From: a virus
IMG/VR virus record: IMGVR_UViG_3300033182_000984
Span: 1 to 48,901 of that record
Reading direction: 5' to 3' (one strand)
Length of the DNA stretch: 48,901 nucleotides
Shown piece after piece: positions 23,466-31,008 of the stretch (positions within the stretch are counted from its first letter, which is position 1; every line of letters starts with the position of its first letter). The notes under the pieces were generated by a model. That model worked only from the letters and a program-made list of their open reading frames with translations, had not been told where the DNA came from and made no database searches. The translations under genes and the position numbers were made by a program.

Positions 23466-24224
23466 TCATGCCCATGCAGGGCAATTTTTTTTGAAATAAC
23501 ACCAGTCACACAAGCGTGACTTCTTTGTCTCAAACGTTTCCGTCTCGCATCGCTCATCAATCTGGTTCTTCACACTAACGACTGTGTCTACAGCACTCTC
23601 CAAGTGTTCTGCCGACACTGTTCTGTTCAGCACCTTCGGCCCCTTCAGATAGATGAGCTCCACCTCTGACACCTCGCCGATACCCAATTCTTGAAGCAAC
23701 GCAGCGTAGATGTACAACTGGAAAAACTTGTCGTCTTCCCAGTTCTTTCCGGGCACCTTTCCGGTCTTGTAGTCGCCGACAACAATCTTTCCGTTCTCGT
23801 CGTAACTGAATCTGTCCACGAAACCTTTCAGTCGAACACCGCCGAGGTCGCCGTTGAGTTCGTACTCAATTTCGTCAACTGTCGTTGTTGTCGGATCCTC
23901 CAGCGCCCACAGGTTCTCAATGCAGAACCATGACCGCCAACGAAACTCGTTCTGTTTCTCTTGGCGAACAACTCCGATGGCTTCATCAGAGTATTTGTCG
24001 TTCCACAGAGAACGCGCCAAGTTTTTCGCCAACTCCGGTGTGCGAAGTTCGTAGTCTTGGGCATACAGCAGTTCCAGCACTTCGTGAACGAAGTTGCCCA
24101 TCAACGTGGCTTCGGTTGCTGGTTCTCGTATCCCGTCAATCTTGGAGTACTTGAACTTCAGCGGGCACGTCAGGAACGTGTTGAGCGACGACGGTGAAAG
24201 ATGTGGTGGTGGCTCGTAGGCCAT
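23466..24224 (-). CDS. Cas4/RecB-like exonuclease with iron-sulfur cysteines
   Basis: 252 aa. PD-(D/E)xK nuclease motifs are in order: 'LSPSSLNTFLTCPLKFKY' (9-26, RecB N-motif), GNFVHEVLE (H47), GFVDRF (D137), VGDYKTGK (D151, K153) and QLYIYA (Q169). Four cysteines placed as in Cas4/AddB proteins (C20 with C239, C242 and C248) should hold a 4Fe-4S cluster. It is a 5'-3' exonuclease candidate giving single strands to the Rad52-like annealing protein encoded just upstream (TGATG overlap). No cas1/cas2 or CRISPR array is nearby, so it is a phage recombination enzyme. Confidence 0.88.
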   Translation of the reverse strand: MAYEPPPHLSPSSLNTFLTCPLKFKYSKIDGIREPATEATLMGNFVHEVLELLYAQDYELRTPELAKNLARSLWNDKYSDEAIGVVRQEKQNEFRWRSWFCIENLWALEDPTTTTVDEIEYELNGDLGGVRLKGFVDRFSYDENGKIVVGDYKTGKVPGKNWEDDKFFQLYIYAALLQELGIGEVSEVELIYLKGPKVLNRTVSAEHLESAVDTVVSVKNQIDERCETETFETKKSRLCDWCYFKKNCPAWA

Positions 24225-24904
24225 CAGTTGTCGGTCTCGTCCGGCTTGACGACAACGGTTCCACCCATCTTGATGGCGAGCGTTTGAACGTGCATGTCCT
24301 GCAACTCTTCAATGGTCATCTCGCTGCGCTTCGGCACTGGGCGCCCACCGGCATAACCCTCCCACCACTCACGCAACTGCTTCACCTGATCATCGTCAAG
24401 CGATTTACGGAGACTCATGAACTTCTCGTACTGCTCATCAAATTCGGTGAGCGGTTCCGGCTCGGCGTACTCCGCCATCTCCATCTCAATTGCGTCGGCG
24501 TCTCGCGCTAGGTACAGGCCGATCCCGAACTGCTGTGCCGCCTTCTTCAACGCATCGGACACGGCGCCTTTCATCTCGTCTCCAAGATCTACGATGTCGC
24601 CGTTCTTGGTGCGCTTGATCTTCTGGCCGCCAACTCCGTCGTGAGTCACCCATCCTTGGTACTCGTCATCCTGCTCAAAAACGCGTGCGGTGATGGAGAC
24701 TTGAGCGACGATGTAGTCGGGGTCAAGTTCATCACGCTTGCAGTAGGCGATGTTTGACGTCCAACCGCTGACACCGAAAACTCGGTTGAGGCGAGTGATC
24801 ACCTCGGACACGGGGATGTAGGTGAGACGGGTGCCACCCTTGTTGAGGGTCTTCTCCATCTCGGGAGGGAACGGCTCAGTCAGTCGATCATACAACTGTG
24901 ACAT
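24224..24904 (-). CDS. Rad52/Rad22-like single-strand annealing protein
   Basis: 226 aa. The N-terminal domain (about 1-155) matches Rad52-family annealing proteins: 'TRLTYIPVSEVITRLNRVFG', GVSGWTSNI, 'YIVAQVSITARVFEQDDEY', 'THDGVGGQKI' and 'GDEMKGAVSDALKKAAQQFG' with the closing GIGLYLARD. These proteins form rings that anneal complementary strands. The C-terminal ~70 residues are an acidic helical tail. It pairs with the Cas4-like exonuclease in a Red-like recombination system. Confidence 0.9.
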   Translation of the reverse strand: MSQLYDRLTEPFPPEMEKTLNKGGTRLTYIPVSEVITRLNRVFGVSGWTSNIAYCKRDELDPDYIVAQVSITARVFEQDDEYQGWVTHDGVGGQKIKRTKNGDIVDLGDEMKGAVSDALKKAAQQFGIGLYLARDADAIEMEMAEYAEPEPLTEFDEQYEKFMSLRKSLDDDQVKQLREWWEGYAGGRPVPKRSEMTIEELQDMHVQTLAIKMGGTVVVKPDETDN

Positions 24905-25413
24905 TATTTATTCTCCTTTGGCTTACGCAGTACAACTGATGCTTTGCTTTCTCCGGACTCACAGTACTCGTCGGCACTGATGCCCACCGAATCAAGTGCG
25001 GTGATCCTCCAGTACGACGGCTGTACGAAGTCCAAGACTTTCGTCATCATCTCTCGTGACGACATCGTTCGTTCGCCGGTGTCCAAGTCAATGGCCATCT
25101 GATCAATTCGGTCGGCGACCGCCTCAATCAGATCTTTGTGTCGCCAGCCCTTCCGATCCTTGGACCAACGCTTCTCCAGCGTGGCGCCGTTCGGCAAAGA
25201 CACGGACTCCACGTTATCCATCACCTCGCCGGCGGCAGCCAAAACTGCGCCGTAGATGTAGGACACTTGGGCTTTGATGTCGTTCAGTTCCAACAGCAAC
25301 TCGCCGACGTCCTCAATAGACGGTTCAGACAAGATGACTTCGTTGGCCTTGAAGTCCAGCTCAATAAGGGATTTCTTGAATTCCCCGAGCCACGCCATAT
25401 CGTTATCACTCAT
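24904..25413 (-). CDS. Actinophage-type protein of unknown function next to Rad52-like gene
   Basis: 169 aa. The N-terminal half is helical and acidic; the central element 'GATLEKRWSKDRKGWRHKDL' and following 'RIDQMAIDLDTGERTMSS' are like a conserved protein often placed next to Rad52 or Cas4 genes in phages. The C-terminus has a 'QPSYWRITALDSVGISADEY' segment. No active site can be named. It overlaps the annealing protein's start by one base, so it is likely part of the same replication/recombination machine. Confidence 0.65.
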   Translation of the reverse strand: MSDNDMAWLGEFKKSLIELDFKANEVILSEPSIEDVGELLLELNDIKAQVSYIYGAVLAAAGEVMDNVESVSLPNGATLEKRWSKDRKGWRHKDLIEAVADRIDQMAIDLDTGERTMSSREMMTKVLDFVQPSYWRITALDSVGISADEYCESGESKASVVLRKPKENK

Positions 25414-25442
25414 AGGTTCTCCTTGTTGTAGGTAGCAGTACG

Positions 25443-26747
25443 TTAGATGATGATAGCGGCCCGCTTGCGCTGCGGCAAGCCCAACCCCGTCAACATCGTG
25501 AACGCTCCTACAGCGGAGTCCACTTGATCGTCGTGGTTTGCGGCCTCAGGGAACGAGGCGAATTCGTCAAGCCACTCGGTAAGCCACGGCGCTCGCACGA
25601 CCCGAATGTTGCCGTTTGCGACAGCGGCAGCGAACGGACGAGCACGCGTAATTTTGTCGCCGGTCGCTCTGACTCCTTGGAAGTCGTATCCGGGAACGAC
25701 GTAGCGGGCGTACTGATCAATCAGCGCTTTTCCTGACGAGCCGGGTTCCTGCTCCATGCGGATGGAAACGTGGTGACCGTCCTCGTAGGCGGTTTGAGCG
25801 ATGAGTTGTTCAACCTGATCGCTCTTTACGCGAGCTTTTTTGACGTCCAACACGTACCCGATTCCTTGATCAAAAAGCATCAGTGTGCCGACCGTCCAGT
25901 CGGGATCTGGGTTTGACTGACTCGGTTCCGTTGCGGCGCAGTCCCAGAATCGGATGGCTCGAGCCATGCTCGTGACTTCAGGAATTTCGTGTTGGTCAAG
26001 AAGCACGAACGACTCTCGTTCAAACATTGAGCCGAGCGTGGTGGACCACCAGTCGCCTTCCTCTAGTCGGCGTCGCTCAACCGGATCAAGCGCTTGAAGT
26101 GACTGACGGTAGGAGTCGGCGTCAATGCCGGGGTTATCAGTCAATCTAGAAGGAACAAAAATTCTGCCGTAGTTGCGTCCCTCCACGATGAATCGCTGAC
26201 GCACCCAGTTCGGCGCAGGGTTTGACGCAGCCCGCATCCGAAGCGGAACTTTTGCGAGTGGACCTGATGCCGGACGACGAAGTCGGGAGAACAGATATCG
26301 GTAATCCGATTCTCGAATTTCCGTGACCTCATCCATTCCGATGAACTGGAACTCGGCGCCCTTGTAGCGGAGGTAGTCCTGACTATTATTGAGGTATCCG
26401 AATGAGATTCGAGCACCTGACGGGAACTGGGCGGTGTAGTTGTTGGAGTTCCATCGAACGTTGTCGTAGGGGGCCATCCATGTGACAAAGCGATCCATGA
26501 TGGCGCCGGGGAGAGCGAGGTCGGCGTAGGTGCGACGGAAAAGGATGGCGCTGTAGTTGGGTATGTCAACGAACTGTAGAGCGGCCATGAGTAGCGCCGA
26601 ACTTTTGCCACCGCCAGCCGCTCCACCAAAAAGTGCTTCTAGGGCGTTTGTTCGAAGAAAAACTTTTTGGGTTATAGATGCTTCTTCAGGGCAAAATTCC
26701 GGAGCTTTCGGTTCTAGGTACTCAAGTACCTTCTGCCAATCCGACAT
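25443..26747 (-). CDS. terL: Terminase large subunit
   Basis: 434 aa. The packaging ATPase has Walker A at 41-50 (GGAAGGGKSS), 'ILFRRTYADL' (68-77), and Walker B with catalytic Glu at 135-140 (FIGMDE). The RNase H-like nuclease domain has WDCAATE (268-274), MEQEPGSSGK (331-340) and HDDQVDSAVGAF (405-416), the usual three acidic sites. It is the first gene of the leftward operon and is transcribed away from the portal gene, which is unusual. No small terminase was recognised in the window. Confidence 0.94.
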   Translation of the reverse strand: MSDWQKVLEYLEPKAPEFCPEEASITQKVFLRTNALEALFGGAAGGGKSSALLMAALQFVDIPNYSAILFRRTYADLALPGAIMDRFVTWMAPYDNVRWNSNNYTAQFPSGARISFGYLNNSQDYLRYKGAEFQFIGMDEVTEIRESDYRYLFSRLRRPASGPLAKVPLRMRAASNPAPNWVRQRFIVEGRNYGRIFVPSRLTDNPGIDADSYRQSLQALDPVERRRLEEGDWWSTTLGSMFERESFVLLDQHEIPEVTSMARAIRFWDCAATEPSQSNPDPDWTVGTLMLFDQGIGYVLDVKKARVKSDQVEQLIAQTAYEDGHHVSIRMEQEPGSSGKALIDQYARYVVPGYDFQGVRATGDKITRARPFAAAVANGNIRVVRAPWLTEWLDEFASFPEAANHDDQVDSAVGAFTMLTGLGLPQRKRAAIII

Positions 26748-26775
26748 GCTCTCTCCGAACTCCTCTATGTAGGTT

Positions 26776-26783
26776 AGTATAAA
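26776..26783. promoter_or_regulatory. Possible overlapping divergent -10 elements
   Basis: Between the divergent terminase and head operons, AGTATAAA contains a plus-strand TATAAA (26778-26783) and, on the minus strand, TATACT (26781-26776). Neither has a good -35 box. The ~57-base intergenic space must hold or connect to both operons' control, but the promoter assignment is weak. Confidence 0.35.
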
Positions 26784-26803
26784 GATTGGAAAACGAGGTG
26801 TAC

Positions 26804-26983
26804 GTGGCTCGGAATCGTGAAAATCGGAAAGTGACGGATCTGCGTGGATTCACCGCCAACGCATTGATGTTTTCATTTATACTGTTTACATCTGCGGGTG
26901 CAGCTTTGCTTTTGCCCGCCGCAGGTTTAATCACCGCCGGCATCGCCTGCGGCATCTTCGGCTACCTATTGGGGTCTGACTGA
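26804..26983 (+). CDS. Small two-helix membrane protein
   Basis: 59 aa from a GTG with GAGGT four bases upstream; a TTG further up is less likely. After a basic start (ARNRENRKVTDLRG) two hydrophobic helices follow (about 19-35 and 37-55: NALMFSFILFTSAGAALL, then GLITAGIACGIFGYLLG), separated by a Pro turn. Similar peptides precede the portal gene in other actinophages. It could recruit capsid assembly to the membrane or be a lysis or exclusion protein; function unknown. It ends two bases before the portal start. Confidence 0.65.
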   Translation: MARNRENRKVTDLRGFTANALMFSFILFTSAGAALLLPAAGLITAGIACGIFGYLLGSD

Positions 26984-26985
26984 AA

Positions 26986-29202
26986 ATGGCATGGAACTCA
27001 AGGGAGACAAAGAGCGCCGCTGGGGCTGAGGAAAAAGTTGCCCGTATCGGGCCTGGCGCCCCTATTGCGCTCAGCCCGACGCTTGCTGGTCGTGCGTATC
27101 GTGATGCGTGGGATATTGAGCGTGCTTATCGAGAGGGCATGCAGAAGGTTGTTTGGGTCAACCGCTGTATTGATGTTATTTCCGGCAACCAAGCACGCCT
27201 GCCAGTAATTCTACGCAAAGATAATAGCCCTAATGGCGAAGAAATTTCTCGCAAACATCCGTTGCTTGACATTCTCAATAGTAAAACCAATATGGGCGAG
27301 AACTCGTTTATTTTCCGGTATCGCTTGTCAAGTCAATTGTTGATGTCCACTCGTGGCGTGTTCATTGAGAAAGTTTTCGGGCGTGGCGGACAGGTGATTG
27401 CGCTCAACCTTCTTCCTCCGCAAAACACGTCACCGATTCCTGACGCACGCAAATTTGTTGGTGGCTACGAGGTTGATCTTCCTTTCGGACAGAAGATGAC
27501 GCTCCCTCCGGAGCGGGTTATCTGGCTGCGCCGACCTCATCCGCTGGACCCGTACCTGTCGCTGACCCCGATGGAGTCGGCAGGAATCGCCATTGAAATT
27601 GAAAACTTGGCCCGCCTCTACAACCGCAACTTTTTGCTAAATGACGGTCGTCCGGGTGGCCTGCTCGTCATCCGAGGCGAAATTGATGAAGAGGACAAGG
27701 ACGAACTGCGTAGCCGGTTCCGTGGCAACTTGAACCGTGCTGGATCTGTCGGTGTCATCTCTTCAGATGACGGCGCTGACTTCGTGGACACGGGCGCCAG
27801 CCCGCGTGACGCCGCATACGTGCAGATGCGTCAGTTGACCAAGGAAGAGATCCTTGCTGCGTTCGGTGTCCCTGAGTCCGTAATCGGTAATGCCGCTGGT
27901 CGCACGTTTTCCAACGCCGCTGAAGAACTCCGAGTGTTCTGGACAGAGACCATGTTGCCTCATTTGGAGCCGATCGCTCGAGCGCTGGACGATCTGGAGG
28001 ACGAACTGTACGTGGACTTTGACACGAGTTCTGTCCCAATTCTCATTATCGCCAAGCAGGAACGTCACCGGTATGTGATGGAAGAGTTCCAGCAGGGTCT
28101 GATTAGCGCCAACGAGTACCGTGACAGGACTGGGCGGAACGAGGTTGACTCTGAGATCGCTGACCAGTTGCTGTCCAATCCGAGTCTTGTTCCGATCGCA
28201 AACACCAAGAAACCGTTTGCCGTTGAAGAGCAGGTTCCTGTCGCTGAGGCTGGCGGAGAAGTTCCTGTTGCCGGTGGCGATCAGATGGCGCCGGGGATGG
28301 AAGGCCAGATGCCGCCCGCTGGAGGTGCGCCCGCCGAGGGTGCCCCACCGGCCGCTCCGGGCGGAGCCGCCCCTACCGCAGCAGTGGAGCCGGTGCCGGA
28401 AGGCCAGTTGTCGGCTTCCGCTGATGGCATCCAAGTGAAGTCGGCGCAGGATCTGGAAGACGAGTGGCATGAGAAAGCGGAGAAGGTTTCTGAGCGATGG
28501 TCAGAAATTTTTGATCGCTCTCTTGAACGGTTCTTTGATCGTCAGCAGCGTGTGATCATTGAAAAAGCGCTCGGCGCAAAGTCACGCAAGGCGTTGTCAA
28601 ACGGAACGTTTGACCCTGACTTCGTGTTTGACTCCGAGGCGTGGAACCGTCAGTTGGCTGACGACATCCGACCGCTGCTGAAAGCGATGATGGTAGAGGC
28701 TGCTGAGGAAGTGGCGACGAAGTCCGGTCTGGATGCCACACTTGAAGAGGATGAGGTTGACGAATATCTAGATGCTCAGGTTGCTCGTGCGCAGAAAGTG
28801 AATGAGAGCACGAAGGGTGAAGTGGTTGCGGCGTTGACTGTTGCTGCTGCGATGTCGGGTGAGGACGAGGATCGTTCATCAGTGCTGAAGACGGCTCTGG
28901 TTGCTGTGTTCGCCAATTTGTTGGGGCGTCGTCGCCGAGTGATGGCCGACCATGAGACGCAGACTGCGCTAAACGCTGGCACGTTTTTTGCGAGTCAAAA
29001 AGTTGGCGCTACCCATAAGCAGTGGAAAACTCGACGAGATGAGAAGGTTCGTGATGTGCATCGGTCGCTTGAGGGTAAGCGTGTTGGATTGACGGAGAAC
29101 TTTGTCGGTAAGAGTGTCGGCATTCTGAGGTTCCCCGGTGATCCGTTGGCTCCGCCGGCGTTGACGATGAATTGCCGTTGCCGACTTCGTTTTACTGATT
29201 AA
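26986..29202 (+). CDS. Portal protein fused to a MuF-like head morphogenesis domain
   Basis: 738 aa. Residues 1-400 fit HK97-type portals: 'WVNRCIDVISGNQARLPVI', 'RYRLSSQLLMSTRGVFIEKV', 'WLRRPHPLDPYLSLTPMESA', NRNFLLNDGRPGGLLV and 'AAFGVPESVIGNAAGRTFSN'. A Pro/Ala/Gly-rich linker (about 420-480) follows. The C-terminal 250 residues end with the MuF/SPP1 gp7 signature: 'THKQWKTRRDEKVRDVHRSL' then 'LRFPGDPLAPPALTMNCRCR'. The portal forms the DNA entry ring; MuF proteins are minor capsid proteins often ejected. The fusion makes them equimolar at one vertex. Confidence 0.9.
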   Translation: MAWNSRETKSAAGAEEKVARIGPGAPIALSPTLAGRAYRDAWDIERAYREGMQKVVWVNRCIDVISGNQARLPVILRKDNSPNGEEISRKHPLLDILNSKTNMGENSFIFRYRLSSQLLMSTRGVFIEKVFGRGGQVIALNLLPPQNTSPIPDARKFVGGYEVDLPFGQKMTLPPERVIWLRRPHPLDPYLSLTPMESAGIAIEIENLARLYNRNFLLNDGRPGGLLVIRGEIDEEDKDELRSRFRGNLNRAGSVGVISSDDGADFVDTGASPRDAAYVQMRQLTKEEILAAFGVPESVIGNAAGRTFSNAAEELRVFWTETMLPHLEPIARALDDLEDELYVDFDTSSVPILIIAKQERHRYVMEEFQQGLISANEYRDRTGRNEVDSEIADQLLSNPSLVPIANTKKPFAVEEQVPVAEAGGEVPVAGGDQMAPGMEGQMPPAGGAPAEGAPPAAPGGAAPTAAVEPVPEGQLSASADGIQVKSAQDLEDEWHEKAEKVSERWSEIFDRSLERFFDRQQRVIIEKALGAKSRKALSNGTFDPDFVFDSEAWNRQLADDIRPLLKAMMVEAAEEVATKSGLDATLEEDEVDEYLDAQVARAQKVNESTKGEVVAALTVAAAMSGEDEDRSSVLKTALVAVFANLLGRRRRVMADHETQTALNAGTFFASQKVGATHKQWKTRRDEKVRDVHRSLEGKRVGLTENFVGKSVGILRFPGDPLAPPALTMNCRCRLRFTD

Positions 29203-29287
29203 GCAACCTTTTCAGTAAAATAGGTTGTTACCCTAGGCGTGTCTGCCGATCGGTATCATTGGTTCATCCCATCTGTAGAGGTGAATC

Positions 29288-30961
29288 ATGCCGAACGCTC
29301 TTGCTCATGCCACGGAATTCAAAGCAATCTCGGGCCAAATCAACGTTGACGAAGCTGAAGGCATCGTTGAGTGTTTCGTTTCCGGTGTCGGAAACAAAGA
29401 CAGTGTTGGTGACATCGTCCTACCCGGTGCTTTTACTGAAAGTCTGAAGCGTCGTAAGCCGCGCGTTGTTTGGGGTCACGACTGGAACCACCCGATCGGC
29501 AAGGTGTTGGAAATTTACGAGGTCGGACCCGAGGATCGACGCCTGCCCGCCAAGATGAAATCTGCTGGCATCGGCGGTTTGTACGCTCGTGTCCAGTTCA
29601 ACCTGAAAGCCGAAAAGGGCCGTGAAGCATTCAATAATGTTGCTTTTTACGGCGAGGAGCAGGAGTGGTCAATCGGCTATAAGACTCTTGACGCCATCTA
29701 CGACAATCAGCGTCAGGCCAATTTGCTGCGAGAAGTTGAACTTTACGAAGTTTCGCCAGTGCTTCATGGCGCTAACCAATTGACTGGTACCATTTCGATT
29801 AAGGCGGACTCTAAAGAGGACGACGAAGTTACATCTTTTGGCAAAAGCAAATGGAAGATGTTTGATCGGAAGTTTGCTGCACGAATCAAAGAGGACTATC
29901 CGGAGATTTGGGCAAAAGGCGGGAACATCAAGGGCAACGCCCAGTACAGCATCCTCACCAAAATCGCCGAAGGGGGTGGCACGGCGACCACCCAGGATCA
30001 GATCAACGCCTTAGAATTGCGCGAGGCGTGGGTGGCCCGGCACGCGGGAGACTTTCGCCTCCCCGGCGTGATCGCCCAGATCAAGTGGCTGGCGGTGGGC
30101 AGCAGGGGCGAGGACTACATGAAGAACGTAGTCCGCGAAGCGATTGAAAAAGTTGAGGAGCGGAAAAAGAAGGGTCTCTTTGATCCTGACGCTGACTTTG
30201 ACCCGGCTGGCGATCTAGACGAGCTCCCCACTGAGGACGACTCCGATGAATCCAAGGGCTACGCCGGAACCGGCATGTGGCGCAATCTCCTAGCCGCTTT
30301 GAGCGAGCGGTTCGGTGGATCCGTCAAGATCCGTGAGATCCGTGGTGGCCGTGTCGTGTTTGATCACATGCACGACGGCGAGAAGATGACAATGCGGGTT
30401 GCCTTCCGTTTCATTGATGGCGAGTGGCTGTTTGGTGAGCCTGACCGAGTTGTCGTGCGCACTATTTATTCCACGATTGAGGACGGGGATGAAGAGGGCG
30501 GCTACGAAGCCAACGAGCCGATGGTTGCGATGCCCCCAGAGAAGGACAAGGATTGTGGTTGTGGTTGCGGAGGCAAGGGCGGTTGCTCCCCTCCGTCTGA
30601 TCCACTTGCTCGAATTCGTGAATTGATGAAATCCGTTTTTGATGATGACGTGCAGGAAAAGGTTGGTCGAGTTATCTCGTCCAGCAACTTGGAGAAACTC
30701 CAGCGGGCTATGGACATTCTTCAAGAGGTCATCGCCGCTGGCGGTCGTGCCGAGATTGAGATGAAAGAGAAAGGACTTGAAGTCCAGGCGCCAGTGCAGG
30801 ATCTTTTTGATCTAAAGTCGCACATTGATCCTGTTTTGGAGCATTACGGTGCGGACACCGAGATCACCGAAAACGGCATCTTTGTGAAATCCGTAAATGA
30901 TACTTCTGGGATGTTTGAAGATGCGTTGCGTAATGCGGTGTCTTCATTCGCGGCGAAGTAA
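29288..30961 (+). CDS. Prohead protease (HK97 family) with extra domains
   Basis: 557 aa, much longer than the usual ~200. Residues 1-170 are the serine protease: 'DIVLPGAFTESLKRRKPRVV', GHDWNHPIG (catalytic H64), EWSIGY (S128) and LYEVSPVLHGAN. Residues 185-290 form a second conserved domain (WKMFDRKFAARIKEDYPEIW, GGNIKGN, LREAWVARHAGDFRLPGVIA, IKWLAVGSRG) that I know from other phage head proteins but cannot name. Next come an acidic linker, a beta domain (about 325-400), a Cys cluster DCGCGCGGKGGC (422-433) and a helical end. It should trim the capsid and scaffold; the added parts may be scaffold or virion domains. Confidence 0.85.
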   Translation: MPNALAHATEFKAISGQINVDEAEGIVECFVSGVGNKDSVGDIVLPGAFTESLKRRKPRVVWGHDWNHPIGKVLEIYEVGPEDRRLPAKMKSAGIGGLYARVQFNLKAEKGREAFNNVAFYGEEQEWSIGYKTLDAIYDNQRQANLLREVELYEVSPVLHGANQLTGTISIKADSKEDDEVTSFGKSKWKMFDRKFAARIKEDYPEIWAKGGNIKGNAQYSILTKIAEGGGTATTQDQINALELREAWVARHAGDFRLPGVIAQIKWLAVGSRGEDYMKNVVREAIEKVEERKKKGLFDPDADFDPAGDLDELPTEDDSDESKGYAGTGMWRNLLAALSERFGGSVKIREIRGGRVVFDHMHDGEKMTMRVAFRFIDGEWLFGEPDRVVVRTIYSTIEDGDEEGGYEANEPMVAMPPEKDKDCGCGCGGKGGCSPPSDPLARIRELMKSVFDDDVQEKVGRVISSSNLEKLQRAMDILQEVIAAGGRAEIEMKEKGLEVQAPVQDLFDLKSHIDPVLEHYGADTEITENGIFVKSVNDTSGMFEDALRNAVSSFAAK

Positions 30962-31008
30962 CTGTTCCGCCACAATGTCTACACGTTAGATAAACTGGAA
31001 GAATCAGA

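Noticed and set aside
23466-24224. Cas4-like gene as sign of a CRISPR system
   Set aside because: No cas1, cas2 or repeat array is seen; the Rad52-like neighbour points to phage recombination.
26748-26803. Strong bidirectional promoter
   Set aside because: Only -10-like hexamers were found; without -35 elements it is listed at low confidence and not as a finding.
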